From an uncultured Paracoccaceae bacterium (GTDB lineage Bacteria > Pseudomonadota > Alphaproteobacteria > Rhodobacterales > Rhodobacteraceae): a DNA stretch of 64,000 bases. The position numbers and the translations under genes are program-made. Where the stretch lies: the NCBI GenBank assembly GCA_937864535.1, contig CALMJS010000019.1, positions 186,001-250,000 of the forward strand, given 5' to 3'. Under the pieces are notes generated by a model. It did no database searches. It had not been told where the DNA came from and worked only from the letters and a program-made list of their open reading frames with translations. Below are positions 44,025 to 53,092 of this stretch, piece after piece. Each line of letters begins with the position of its first letter. Position 1 is the first letter of the stretch.

Positions 44025-44503
44025 TGCAGGTCCCGCACGCGCCACACCAGCCGGGCATAGGCCAGACCCGCCGCCATCGCATCGCACTGCGATTTCTGCC
44101 GTTGGATCGCCTCGGACGACTCTTCGGATACCGCCAGCGCCAGTTCATTGATCCGGTCGCATTGCATCAGAGCCGACAGAATATCGTATTTCGTCTCGAT
44201 CCCGGCGATCAGCGCAATGTCCTGCGGCGCACTGGCGTTCAGCCCGACCATCAGGTCACGAATGCCGCCGTTCCACATATCGGCCTGTTCGCGGAAACAG
44301 ACCACCGCCACCAGCGGCGTGCCCTCGTCCACGGTCAGGCAGGCGACATGCGCCGTCTCGATACACTCGGTCGGCTGCTGCTCTGCCTCGAATCTCTCGA
44401 ATATGCAGGACTTTGCCTGATCCAAGACCTCTTGGGCCTGTGCCGGGGCAGGCACAAACCCCAATCCAGCCAAGGCCGCGACTGATAAAAAGCGCAAGAA
44501 CAT
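44021..44503 (-). CDS. Secreted six-cysteine protein of unknown function
   Basis: A 160-residue protein with a Sec signal peptide (residues 1-23, cleavage A-Q-A/QE). The mature part has six cysteines (33, 47, 55, 69, 115, 140), which could form three disulfides in the periplasm. The helical, C-x13-C spacing recalls the lysozyme-inhibitor LprI-like family, but I am not sure. AGGAGGAG precedes the start. It heads a leftward operon, translationally coupled to azlC, and shares a divergent promoter region and operator with the XylD-like gene. Confidence 0.7.
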   Translation of the reverse strand: MFLRFLSVAALAGLGFVPAPAQAQEVLDQAKSCIFERFEAEQQPTECIETAHVACLTVDEGTPLVAVVCFREQADMWNGGIRDLMVGLNASAPQDIALIAGIETKYDILSALMQCDRINELALAVSEESSEAIQRQKSQCDAMAAGLAYARLVWRVRDLQ

Positions 44504-44538
44504 CAAGGCTCCTCCTCCTGTGATCGTCTTTGCTCTTG

Positions 44539-44556
44539 CATTTGGTATACCAAATG
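44539..44556. promoter_or_regulatory. Perfect 18-bp GntR-type palindrome between the secreted-protein and XylD-like genes
   Basis: CATTTGGTATACCAAATG is a perfect palindrome in the 112-base divergent region. It would control the leftward azlCD-rraA-SDR operon and the rightward XylD-SDR operon. Confidence 0.85.
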
Positions 44557-44615
44557 GCATGCTTAGCTCAAGAGGGTGCTTCGCCACCCCGCACGATATT
44601 TCATGGGAGGTGCAA

Positions 44616-46397
44616 ATGTCGGATACCCGCGCGAACAAGCGATTCCGGTCGCAAGAATGGTTCGACAACCCCAACAATCCGGGGATGACCGCGCTCTATG
44701 TGGAACGCTACCAGAACCAGGAGTTCACCCGCGAGGAACTCCAGAGCGAACGCCCGATCATCGGCATTGCCCAGACCGGCTCGGATCTGGCGCCCTGCAA
44801 CAAAATCCACGTGTTCCTGATGGACCGGATCAAGGCAGGCATCCGCGAGGCGGGCGGCATTCCGATGGAATTTCCGGTGCACCCGATTCAGGAAACCGGC
44901 AAACGCCCGACGGCGGCTCTGGACCGGAACCTGCAATATCTGTCGCTGGTCGAGGTGCTGCACGGCTATCCCATCGACGGTGTGGTGCTGACCACGGGCT
45001 GCGATAAAACCACCCCCGCCATGCTGATGGGCGCGGCGACGGTGGATATCCCCGCCATCGCCCTGAACGGCGGCCCGATGCTGGACGGCTGGTGGAAGGG
45101 CAAGCGCGCCGGTTCCGGCTCGATCATCTGGGAGAGCCGCCGCCTCTTGGCCGAGGGCAAGATCGACTACGAAGAATTCATGTCCCGCGTCTGTTCCTCG
45201 GCCCCCTCGCTGGGCCATTGCAACACGATGGGCACCGCCTCGACGATGAACAGCATGGCCGAGGCGCTTGGCATGTCGCTGACCGGCAATTCCGCGATCC
45301 CCGCACCGTTCCGCGAACGCATGGCGATGGCCTATCAGACCGGCAAACGCATCGTGGAAATGGTTTACGAGGATCTCAAACCCTCGGACATCATGACCCG
45401 CGAGGCGTTCGAGAACGCCATCGTCGTCAACGCCGCGATTGGCGGATCGACCAACGCCCCGCCGCACCTTCAGGCCGTCGCCCGCCATATGGGCGTCGAA
45501 CTGCACGTCACCGACTGGGAAAAATACGGCTTTGACGTCCCTCTGCTGGTCAACATGCAGCCTGCTGGCGAATATCTGGGCGAGAGTTTCTTTCGCGCGG
45601 GCGGTGTTCCGGCGGTGATGGGCGAACTGGTCAAGGCCGGCCGCATCCATTTGGGCGCGATGACCGCCACGGGTAAAACCATGGGCGAAAACCTGACCGG
45701 ATGGGAGAGCCAGGATCTGGCGGTGATCAAGACCTACACAGAGCCCATGCGCCCCAATGCCGGGTTCAAGGTGCTCTCGGGCAACCTCTTTGACAGCGCC
45801 CTGATGAAAACCAGCGTGATCAGCGCCGATTTCCGCCAGCGGTTCCTGTCCGAACCGGGCAACGAGGGCGTGTTCGAGGCCAAGGCCATCGTGTTCGAAG
45901 GCCCCGAGGATTACCACGACCGGATCAACGATCCGGCGCTGGGGATCGACGAACGCAGCATCCTGTTCATCCGCGGTGTCGGGGCCGTCGGCTATCCCGG
46001 CTCGGCCGAGGTGGTGAACATGCAGCCGCCCGACGCGATCATCCGGCGCGGCATCACCCATCTGCCCACCGTCGGCGACGGTCGGCAGTCCGGCACCTCG
46101 GAGAGCCCGTCGATCCTGAACGCCTCGCCCGAATCCGTGGTGGGCGGCGGTCTGGCCTATCTGAAAACCGGCGATATGGTCCGGCTCGATTTCAACAAAT
46201 CGACCCTGAACGCGCTGGTCGAGGATGCCGAATGGCAGGCCCGCATCGACGCATGGGAAAAACCCGTGCTGCGCCACCAGACCCCGTGGCAGGAAATCTA
46301 TCGCACCCATGTCGGGCAATTGTCCGACGGCGGCTGTCTGGAACTGGCCACCGCCTATCACAAAATCGGCCGCGATTTGCCGCGCGACAACCACTAG
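44616..46397 (+). CDS. Sugar acid dehydratase, D-xylonate dehydratase (XylD) type
   Basis: A 593-residue IlvD/EDD-family Fe-S dehydratase, matching Caulobacter XylD (about 591) in length and in stretches such as RFRSQEWFDNP, ALDRNLQYLSLVEVLHGYPI and SLGHCNTMGTASTMN. The three cluster ligands are Cys61 (APCNKIH), Cys129 (TTGCDKTT) and Cys202 (GHCNTMGT). It converts a pentonate to the 2-keto-3-deoxy acid, the substrate of the XylX-like enzyme encoded at 34933. L-arabinonate or other aldonate specificity cannot be excluded. Start at 44616 follows GGGAGG; the open frame reaches into the operator upstream. Confidence 0.88.
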   Translation: MSDTRANKRFRSQEWFDNPNNPGMTALYVERYQNQEFTREELQSERPIIGIAQTGSDLAPCNKIHVFLMDRIKAGIREAGGIPMEFPVHPIQETGKRPTAALDRNLQYLSLVEVLHGYPIDGVVLTTGCDKTTPAMLMGAATVDIPAIALNGGPMLDGWWKGKRAGSGSIIWESRRLLAEGKIDYEEFMSRVCSSAPSLGHCNTMGTASTMNSMAEALGMSLTGNSAIPAPFRERMAMAYQTGKRIVEMVYEDLKPSDIMTREAFENAIVVNAAIGGSTNAPPHLQAVARHMGVELHVTDWEKYGFDVPLLVNMQPAGEYLGESFFRAGGVPAVMGELVKAGRIHLGAMTATGKTMGENLTGWESQDLAVIKTYTEPMRPNAGFKVLSGNLFDSALMKTSVISADFRQRFLSEPGNEGVFEAKAIVFEGPEDYHDRINDPALGIDERSILFIRGVGAVGYPGSAEVVNMQPPDAIIRRGITHLPTVGDGRQSGTSESPSILNASPESVVGGGLAYLKTGDMVRLDFNKSTLNALVEDAEWQARIDAWEKPVLRHQTPWQEIYRTHVGQLSDGGCLELATAYHKIGRDLPRDNH

Positions 46398-46406
46398 GGA
46401 CCAACG

Positions 46407-47144
46407 ATGACCAAAACCATTATCATTACGGGCGGCGGCGGCGGGATCGGACGATCCGTGGCCCGCGCCTTTCTCGACGCGGGCTGGCAGGTCGGTCTGG
46501 TCGGCCGCCGGATCGAGGCGCTGGAAGAGAGCGCGACCGGACATGCCAATGCCCTCCTGCTGCCCTGCGACGTGACCAAAGAGGCCGAGGTCGACGCCGC
46601 CTTTGGCCGCGCCTATGACACGTGGGGCCATCTGGACGTGCTGTTCAACAACGCGGGCGTCGCGATGAAGGGCGCGCCGATTGACGAACTCTCGGTCGAT
46701 GACTGGCGCAACCTGATCGACGTGAACGTCACAGGCAGCTTTATCGCTGCCCGCGCCGCCTTTGGCATCATGCGCAAACAGAGCCCGCAGGGCGGCCGGA
46801 TCATCAACAACGGCTCGGTTTCCGCGCAGGTTCCGCGCTGGGGGTCCGCGCCCTACACCGCGTCCAAACACGCGATCACCGGCCTGACCCGCACCATCAG
46901 CCTCGACGGGCGGAAATTCAACATCGCCTGCGGGCAGATCGACATCGGCAATGCGCTGACCGACATGGCCGTCGCCATGACCAAGGGCGTGCCGCAGGCT
47001 GACGGCTCTATCGCGGTGGAACCGGTGATGGACGTGGCGCATGTCGCCAGTTCGGTCCTGCATATGGCGACTTTGCCGCTCGAGGCGAACGTACAATTCA
47101 TGACGGTCATGGCCAGCGCCATGCCGTATATCGGCCGCGGCTAG
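46407..47144 (+). CDS. SDR family oxidoreductase
   Basis: A 245-residue classical SDR with TGGGGGIG at the N-terminus, NNAG, and the catalytic Y-T-A-S-K (APYTASKHAITGL). The segment after it, ISLDGRKFNIACGQIDIGNA, is a recognisable subgroup pattern of uncharacterised SDRs. It follows the XylD-like gene by 9 bases and ends at a terminator. A pentose dehydrogenase role (XylB-like) is possible but the sequence is not close to XylB. Confidence 0.83.
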   Translation: MTKTIIITGGGGGIGRSVARAFLDAGWQVGLVGRRIEALEESATGHANALLLPCDVTKEAEVDAAFGRAYDTWGHLDVLFNNAGVAMKGAPIDELSVDDWRNLIDVNVTGSFIAARAAFGIMRKQSPQGGRIINNGSVSAQVPRWGSAPYTASKHAITGLTRTISLDGRKFNIACGQIDIGNALTDMAVAMTKGVPQADGSIAVEPVMDVAHVASSVLHMATLPLEANVQFMTVMASAMPYIGRG

Positions 47145-47171
47145 ACTCTCCCACTGGCTCGGCACCCAACT

Positions 47172-47202
47172 CACCCGCACCAGACACGGTGTGGGTGTTT
47201 TT
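47172..47202 (+). terminator. Intrinsic terminator after the XylD-SDR operon
   Basis: CACCCGCACC pairs with GGTGTGGGTG (one G-U pair) across a 6-base loop, followed by TTTTT. It lies 28 bases after the SDR stop and before the convergent DMT gene. Confidence 0.82.
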
Positions 47203-47218
47203 CTGTGTAATTAGGCGG

Positions 47219-48103
47219 TTAACGGGCTTTGATCTGCCGCTCGCGCTGCCAGATATAGAGGCCAGAGGCGATGATGATCGCGCCGCCGCCCAGCGTGTAG
47301 ACCGTCGGCCAGGTGTTGAACACAACGATGCCCACGGCCGCCGCCATAAAGATCTGCGTATAGATCATCGGCGCGAGGATCGAGGCATCGGCATACCGGT
47401 GCGCCGTGGTCGCGGCGATATGGCCGGTGGCCCCGAACCCGCCGATGATCACCAGAACCAGCCATTCGAGCCCGCTATCGGGCCAAACCCAGACGTTCAG
47501 CGCAAAGGGCGCCAGAACCACACTCGCCAGCCCACTGGCCCAGAGCTGCTGGGTCGCGTTGCTCTCGATCCCGGCCAGCATCCGCGTCATGATGAAATAG
47601 AGCGAGGCAATGACCAGCGCGCAGAGGTTGAACAGCATCGCCGGATGGAACTCTGCGCCCCACGGCTGCGCGACGACCAGCACGCCGGTGAACCCGACGC
47701 AGACCGCAATGATCCGCCGCAGCCCCACGGTTTCCCCCAAAATCGGGATCGCCAGCAGGGTGATCACGATCGGCTGGGCAAAGCCGATGGTGGTCGTCAC
47801 GGTGATCGGCAGATATTTCAGCCCCAGAAAGTTGAAAATCGTGCTGCCGAACAGGAATGTCGAGCGCAGCAACTGACGGCGCGGCGCATGGGACCGGAAC
47901 GCCGACAGACCCTCTTGGGGCAGGTAGATCAGATTGGCATAGAGAAAGTGACCCAGATAGCGCATGAACACGATCTGGATCACCGGCAGCCCGGCTATGG
48001 TCAGCCACTTGGCCGAGGTATCAATCCCGGTAAACAGCAAAATCGCCAGCCCCATGATCAGGACGCCAGCCGAGGTGCGGTTTTCCTTGGGCGCGACGGA
48101 CAT
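47219..48103 (-). CDS. DMT superfamily (EamA) transporter
   Basis: A 294-residue inner-membrane protein with about ten segments made of two EamA repeats. The N-terminal LLFTGIDTSAKWLTIAGLP and the QIVFMRYLGH segment are typical of the S-adenosylmethionine/metabolite exporter-like group. It is last in the TRAP operon and abuts the upstream SDR gene. It may export or import a small metabolite; direction and substrate are unknown. Confidence 0.85.
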   Translation of the reverse strand: MSVAPKENRTSAGVLIMGLAILLFTGIDTSAKWLTIAGLPVIQIVFMRYLGHFLYANLIYLPQEGLSAFRSHAPRRQLLRSTFLFGSTIFNFLGLKYLPITVTTTIGFAQPIVITLLAIPILGETVGLRRIIAVCVGFTGVLVVAQPWGAEFHPAMLFNLCALVIASLYFIMTRMLAGIESNATQQLWASGLASVVLAPFALNVWVWPDSGLEWLVLVIIGGFGATGHIAATTAHRYADASILAPMIYTQIFMAAAVGIVVFNTWPTVYTLGGGAIIIASGLYIWQRERQIKAR

Positions 48104-48826
48104 TTACAGCGTCATGCCCCCGTCGATATTCACGCATTGGCCGGTCATATAGCGGCTCTCGTCGCTGGACAGGTAGACCACCAGATCCGCGATCTCTTCG
48201 GCTTCGCCCAGACGGCCCATCGGTTGACGGGCGATAAACTGCTTCATCGCGGCGTCATAATCGCCGGTGGCGTGCAGACGCTGGTGCAGGCTGGGGCTGT
48301 CCACCGTGCCCGGCGCGATACAGTTGCAGCGAATGCCGCGCGTGATGAAATCGGCTGCCACCTGTTTCGTCAGGCCGATGGTTGCGGCCTTGGAGGTGCC
48401 ATAGATGAACCGGTTGGGCAGCCCGCGCAGGGTCGAACAGACGCTGGCAATGTTCACAATCGCCCCCGCACCACGGTCCAGCATCCCCGGCAGCGCCGCC
48501 TGAATGGCGTGGAAATGCGCCCGCACGTTCAGGTTCATCGCGAAATCGAACTGGTCATCCGTTGCCTCTAGGATCGTGCCCGAATGCACGACACCCGAAC
48601 AGTTCACCAGAATATCCGGCTGGGCCTCGCGCACGGCGGCCTGTAGCGCCGCGCGGTCGGTCGCATCGAGGCCAAAGCTCTGCGCGACCTCCAGCCCGTC
48701 CAGCAGATCACCGCGCAAATCGGTGGCGATCACCTCTGCCCCTTCGCGGGCCAATGCGATGGCGCTGGCGCGGCCGATCCCCTGCCCGGCTGCGGTCACA
48801 AATGCACGTTTTCCCTGTAGTCTCAT
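48104..48826 (-). CDS. SDR, 2-keto-3-deoxy-L-fuconate dehydrogenase-like
   Basis: A 240-residue SDR with TAAGQGIGRASAIALAREGA (the first glycine of the usual TG motif is Ala), N-C-S-G in place of NNAG, and Y-G-T-S-K. This pattern is that of DHRS6/BDH2-like enzymes, several of which oxidise 2-keto-3-deoxy-L-fuconate at C4. The LRA6-like hydrolase encoded at 55888 would be the next step in that route, which supports the guess. It is encoded 24 bases after the Gfo/Idh gene. Confidence 0.8.
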   Translation of the reverse strand: MRLQGKRAFVTAAGQGIGRASAIALAREGAEVIATDLRGDLLDGLEVAQSFGLDATDRAALQAAVREAQPDILVNCSGVVHSGTILEATDDQFDFAMNLNVRAHFHAIQAALPGMLDRGAGAIVNIASVCSTLRGLPNRFIYGTSKAATIGLTKQVAADFITRGIRCNCIAPGTVDSPSLHQRLHATGDYDAAMKQFIARQPMGRLGEAEEIADLVVYLSSDESRYMTGQCVNIDGGMTL

Positions 48827-48850
48827 ATCTCTAATCCCGATCTTGCGCCC

Positions 48851-49918
48851 TCAGACGCCTCTATAATCCGGCCCGACCTGCCCCAGACCCACGGGCTGCC
48901 CCGTGTGCCCGGACAGCGCCGTGGCCAAGGTGATTTCCAGCGCAGCCAGCCCGTCGGACCCGCTGCACAAAATATCATCCGGCTGGCCCGTGGCGACAAC
49001 GCGGGCGAACCGGCGCATCTGTTCCAGCAGCGGATCGACCCGCGCCATCGCGGGCGCGTCCTGCGCAGTCAGCGGCTTGCGCCATTCCGTTTCGCCGCCC
49101 TGCCCGTTCAGCCACAGACGCAGCGACGGGAATTCCAGCGCGCCCCGCGTGCCGACGATCCGCAGATAATCCTGACCAGAGGCCGCGAGCATCGGGTTTT
49201 CCCCGCTCGCCGCCTCGAATGCCCATGGGCTGGCCCCGGCGTCGGACATCAGGACGGACCCCAACGCGCCATTGGCAAAATGCAGCGACAGCGCGGCGGT
49301 ATCCTCGACCGCCAGCCCGCGCCGGTCACTGGACACCAGCGCCGACACCCGATCAATCGGACCCATCAGGAAGTGCAGCAAATCCACCTCATGGCTGAGG
49401 TTTTGCAGCAAGGGCCCCGCGCCCGGTTCCCGCCGCCACGGCACATCGTAATAGCTGTCATGTTTGCGCAGCGACCACAGCGCCTGCACCCCGACCAGAT
49501 CGCCAAGCTGCCTGATCCGGTCCCGCGCCGCGATGGAAAACGGGTGACAGCGGCGATGATGGCCCGTGAACACCGGCAGGCCACGGGCCTCGGCGCGGGC
49601 GATCACCTGCCGCGCCTCAGCCAGCGATCCCGCCAGCGGTTTTTCAACGATCACCGCCCATCCCCGATCCAGCGCCGCCAGCGCCGCGCCCGCGTGGTCC
49701 GGCGTCGGTGTGGCGATGATCGCCGCGCGGGTATGCTCCGGCACCTCTGCTATCGTTGCGACCACCGGCAGACCCATGTCGCGCAACTGGTCCCGCCGCG
49801 CCGCATAGGGTTCCACAACTGCTGTCAGGGTGACCTCCGGACAGGCCAGCGCCACCTCTATGTGGCGTTCGCCGATCTGCCCGCCACCGATGACGCAGAG
49901 GGGAGTCGCTGCCGTCAC
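48851..49918 (-). CDS. Gfo/Idh/MocA family oxidoreductase
   Basis: A 355-residue NAD(P)-dependent sugar or sugar acid dehydrogenase. The cofactor motif is VIGGGQIGERHIE, the catalytic lysine region is EKPLAG near residue 90, and the substrate region includes LSHEVDLLHFL. I placed the start at a GTG (49918) that overlaps the stop of the UxaA-family gene as GTGA; the open frame continues upstream only inside that gene. This overlap implies coupled translation. Confidence 0.82.
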   Translation of the reverse strand: MTAATPLCVIGGGQIGERHIEVALACPEVTLTAVVEPYAARRDQLRDMGLPVVATIAEVPEHTRAAIIATPTPDHAGAALAALDRGWAVIVEKPLAGSLAEARQVIARAEARGLPVFTGHHRRCHPFSIAARDRIRQLGDLVGVQALWSLRKHDSYYDVPWRREPGAGPLLQNLSHEVDLLHFLMGPIDRVSALVSSDRRGLAVEDTAALSLHFANGALGSVLMSDAGASPWAFEAASGENPMLAASGQDYLRIVGTRGALEFPSLRLWLNGQGGETEWRKPLTAQDAPAMARVDPLLEQMRRFARVVATGQPDDILCSGSDGLAALEITLATALSGHTGQPVGLGQVGPDYRGV

Positions 49919-51417
49919 ATCACCGCCCCGACCTGCCACGGCACGAATTCATAATCGCCCAGACCCTGCGCTTCGGATTTCGATTTCTCGCCCGAGGCCA
50001 TGCGCAGCCACATCTCATAGATCTCGCGGCCGACCTCTTCGACGGTGGCACCGTCGGTCAGGATGCGGCCTGCGTTCACGTCCATGTCTTCGTGCAAGCG
50101 GTTATACATTTCGGTGTTGGTCGCGACCTTCATCGACGGGCTGGGCTTGGCCCCAAAGGCCGAGCCGCGTCCGGTGGTGAACGCCACGAGGTTACAGCCC
50201 GACGCGATCTGCCCCGTCACACTGGCCGGGTCATAGCCCGGGCTGTCCATAAAGGTGAAGCCCTTGGCGGTGACAGGCTCGGCGTATTTGTAGACGCCGG
50301 TCAGCGGGGTCGTGCCGCCCTTGGCCGCAGCGCCCAACGATTTTTCGAGGATCGTCGTCAACCCGCCCTTTTTGTTACCGGGGCTGGGGTTGTTGTCCAT
50401 GCTGCCCCCGTTGCGGGCGGTGTAATCCTCCCACCAATGGATCAGGCTGATCAGTTTATCCCCGACGGCGCGATCCACCGCGCGGGCGGTCAGCAGATGT
50501 TCGGCCCCGTAAATTTCGGGCGTTTCAGCCAGAACGCCGGTGCCGCCCTGCGCCACCAACAGATCGCAGGCATATCCCAGCGCCGGGTTCGCGGTCACAC
50601 CGGACCACGCATCCGATCCGCCGCACTGCAAGGCAACCATCAGCTCGCTCGCCGGACAGACCTCGCGGGTGGCCTTGTTGACCTCGGGCAGCATCGCCTC
50701 GATCTTCTTGATGCCCAGTTCGACGGTTTTGCGCAGACCGCCCACGTCCTGAATGTTCATCGTCTGGAACAGCGGACCGGGGGTCAGGCCATTGGCCTCG
50801 ATCAGCCAGTCGATCTGCATCATCTCGCACCCCAGACCGGCCATCAGCACACCGCCGACATTGGGGTTGCGGGCATAGCCCCACAGCACGCGCTGCAACA
50901 GTTCGAACCCGGTGCCGTCGCCGCCCATCGCGCAGCCGGTGCCATGGACAAAGGCCACGACGCCATCGACATTGGGATAGGCCGCCAGACGGTCCTCGGT
51001 GAAATGCTGCGCAATCAGCCGCGCCGCGGTGGCGGAACAGTTCACGCTGGTCAGCACCGCGATATAGTTGCGGGTCCCGACCCGGCCCGTGGCACGGCGA
51101 TAGCCCATGAACGTGTCGCGCTGCGTCGCCGGGGCGACAGGCCGCAGGTTGGTGGAAAACTCGTAGGTCGCCTCGACATTGCGGAATTCGAGGTTGTGCG
51201 TATGCACATGCTCGCCCGCGGCGATATCCTCTGCCGCATAGCCGATGACCTGCGCATATTTATAGACCGGCGCGCCCTTGGGGATATCGGCGGTTGCGAT
51301 TTTGTGACCACGGGGGATGGGCTGCGTTGCGCCCTCCTCTCCGACGGTCAGGGCGCGAAGGGCGGTGACGACGTTGTCAGACGCAGACAGGCGAACGGTG
51401 GTCATAATCTTTGCCAT
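49915..51417 (-). CDS. UxaA-family (altronate/galactarate) dehydratase
   Basis: A 500-residue fusion of an N-terminal SAF domain (HKIATADIPKGAPVYKYAQV, about residues 35-85) and the two GD_AH domains. The latter include NCSATAARLIAQHF, HGTGCAMGGDGTGFELLQR and LQCGGSDAWSGVTANPALG. The family dehydrates D-altronate, galactarate or related acids using Fe(II) or an Fe-S site. It is the second dehydratase type in this regulon. The start is uncertain: 51417 has no good ribosome site, and 51405 is possible. A hairpin with a T-run lies directly upstream. Confidence 0.87.
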   Translation of the reverse strand: MAKIMTTVRLSASDNVVTALRALTVGEEGATQPIPRGHKIATADIPKGAPVYKYAQVIGYAAEDIAAGEHVHTHNLEFRNVEATYEFSTNLRPVAPATQRDTFMGYRRATGRVGTRNYIAVLTSVNCSATAARLIAQHFTEDRLAAYPNVDGVVAFVHGTGCAMGGDGTGFELLQRVLWGYARNPNVGGVLMAGLGCEMMQIDWLIEANGLTPGPLFQTMNIQDVGGLRKTVELGIKKIEAMLPEVNKATREVCPASELMVALQCGGSDAWSGVTANPALGYACDLLVAQGGTGVLAETPEIYGAEHLLTARAVDRAVGDKLISLIHWWEDYTARNGGSMDNNPSPGNKKGGLTTILEKSLGAAAKGGTTPLTGVYKYAEPVTAKGFTFMDSPGYDPASVTGQIASGCNLVAFTTGRGSAFGAKPSPSMKVATNTEMYNRLHEDMDVNAGRILTDGATVEEVGREIYEMWLRMASGEKSKSEAQGLGDYEFVPWQVGAVM

Positions 51418-51426
51418 ACTCAAAGG

Positions 51427-51456
51427 AAAACGCGGGGCGATCCGAACCGCCCCGCG
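51427..51456 (-). terminator. Hairpin with T-run between dctM-like and UxaA-family genes
   Basis: CGCGGGGCG (51431-51439) and CGCCCCGCG (51448-51456) form a perfect 9-bp stem with an 8-base loop. On the minus strand it is followed by TTTTCCTTT. It fits an intrinsic terminator inside the operon, reducing expression of the four catabolic genes downstream relative to the transporter. Confidence 0.7.
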
Positions 51457-51465
51457 CTGTTACGT

Positions 51466-53091
51466 TTACAGGAACACTGTCACGATATTCGGGAACACCA
51501 GAAGGATCAGCAGCGCCAGGAGTTGCAAGCAGATGAACGGGAGGAAGCCAGCGAAAATCTGCGTCAACGTGATGTGCGACGGTGCCACCGATTTCAGGTA
51601 GAACGCAGCCGGACCAAACGGCGGCGACAAGAAGCTGACCTGCATGTTCATACAGAACACCACGCCGAACCAGACCGCCACGTGTTTCGGGTCGAGCGAG
51701 CCGATAAACCCGAGTTCCTCGACCGGCAGCTTGAGCACGATCGGCAGGAACACCGGCATGATCAGCAGCACGATGCCAACCCAGTCCATGAACATCCCCA
51801 TGATCAGGAAGATGAACATCATCACAAAGATCACGCCCATCGTCGGCAGTTCCGATGCGACGATCATATTCGCCACATAGGTCGGACCGCCCGCCAGCGT
51901 ATAGGCCGCAGCCAGCGCCGCCGCACCGATCGTCACCCAGATAATGGTGCCGGTGGATTTCAGCGTCCGCATCAGGCTGTCCCAGACGATGTCAAAGGTC
52001 ATCTCGCGGCGGATCAGGCCGATCACAAACACCGCAACGGTGCCCATTCCAGCGGCTTCGGTGATGCCGGTGATGCCCATATAGATCGAGCCCAGAACCA
52101 CACCGATCACGATGGTCGGGGCGATCAGGCCCTTGCCCATCTCCCAGCCTTCGTCGGCGCGCTGTTTGCCAACCAGTTTCATCGCGGCAAAGCACAGCAC
52201 AAAGGCGCCGATGATATAGGGAATATGCGACACCATCCCCAGCGCGATCGGCTCGACGCCTTCGCGGATGGCGTTTTCACCGGTGACGGTAAAGAACACC
52301 GCACGCGCCAGCATCACAGCCGTGATCCACATGCCGAACCGACCGATAAAGCCGATAAAGCGCAGACCTTTTTCCTTGCCACGCGGCTCGCTCGGATCGA
52401 TTTCCGGCAGCGGGGCGAGGGCCGGGTTCAACTGCGTGCGCACCACGATATAGATCATAAAGAACGACGCCAGCATGAAACCCGGCAGGAACGAGGCGGT
52501 GAACAGCGCCTTGATCGAGGTTTCGGTGACCAGACCGTAGAAAATCAGCACGATCGACGGCGGGATCATTGTCCCCAGCGACCCGGACGCACAGATCGTC
52601 CCGATAGCGAGGTTCTGGTTATACCCCAGCCGCAGCATCTGCGGCAGCGCGATCAGACCCAGCAGAACCACTTCGCCGCCGATGATGCCCGACATGGCCG
52701 CCATGATCACCGCCATCACCGAAGTGACCAGCGCGATCCCGCCCCGCAGGCCGGACAGCCAGCGGTTCAGCGACGCATACATGTCACGGGCGATGCCCGA
52801 CCGTTCCAAGAGGGCCGCCATAAAGATAAACAATGGCACCGAGATCAGAACATAGTTGGTCATCTGCCGGTAAACGGCCTGACCCAGCACCGACAGCGGC
52901 CCCTTGCCGAAATTGCCATAGAGCAGTTCCGGCCCGAACTTCATCACCAGCACCGCCACCGCGAGAAACGCAGAGGCAAAGCCGAGCGGCATACCGATGC
53001 CGAGCAGAATGAACATACCGATCAGCAGATAGAGGCTGATCAAGGCCACGCTATCGACCTTCATCCACGCGAGGAGATCAAGAAATTCCAT
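51466..53091 (-). CDS. dctM: TRAP transporter large permease (DctM)
   Basis: A 541-residue permease, longer than classic DctM (about 430) because of an inserted hydrophilic and membrane stretch around residues 240-370. Family segments include SGSLGTMIPPSIVLIFYGLV, the YGLVTETSI loop and FMDWVGIVLLIMPVFLPIV. It works with the small permease and the DctP-type binding protein in Na+-driven uptake of organic acids. The start at 53091 was chosen next to the end of dctQ. Confidence 0.9.
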   Translation of the reverse strand: MEFLDLLAWMKVDSVALISLYLLIGMFILLGIGMPLGFASAFLAVAVLVMKFGPELLYGNFGKGPLSVLGQAVYRQMTNYVLISVPLFIFMAALLERSGIARDMYASLNRWLSGLRGGIALVTSVMAVIMAAMSGIIGGEVVLLGLIALPQMLRLGYNQNLAIGTICASGSLGTMIPPSIVLIFYGLVTETSIKALFTASFLPGFMLASFFMIYIVVRTQLNPALAPLPEIDPSEPRGKEKGLRFIGFIGRFGMWITAVMLARAVFFTVTGENAIREGVEPIALGMVSHIPYIIGAFVLCFAAMKLVGKQRADEGWEMGKGLIAPTIVIGVVLGSIYMGITGITEAAGMGTVAVFVIGLIRREMTFDIVWDSLMRTLKSTGTIIWVTIGAAALAAAYTLAGGPTYVANMIVASELPTMGVIFVMMFIFLIMGMFMDWVGIVLLIMPVFLPIVLKLPVEELGFIGSLDPKHVAVWFGVVFCMNMQVSFLSPPFGPAAFYLKSVAPSHITLTQIFAGFLPFICLQLLALLILLVFPNIVTVFL

Positions 53092-53092
53092 A

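Noticed and set aside
44601-47180. Open frame of 859 codons on the minus strand opposite the XylD-like and SDR genes
   Set aside because: The plus strand has full XylD and SDR motifs with ribosome sites; the antisense frame has no domain and would run through a terminator.
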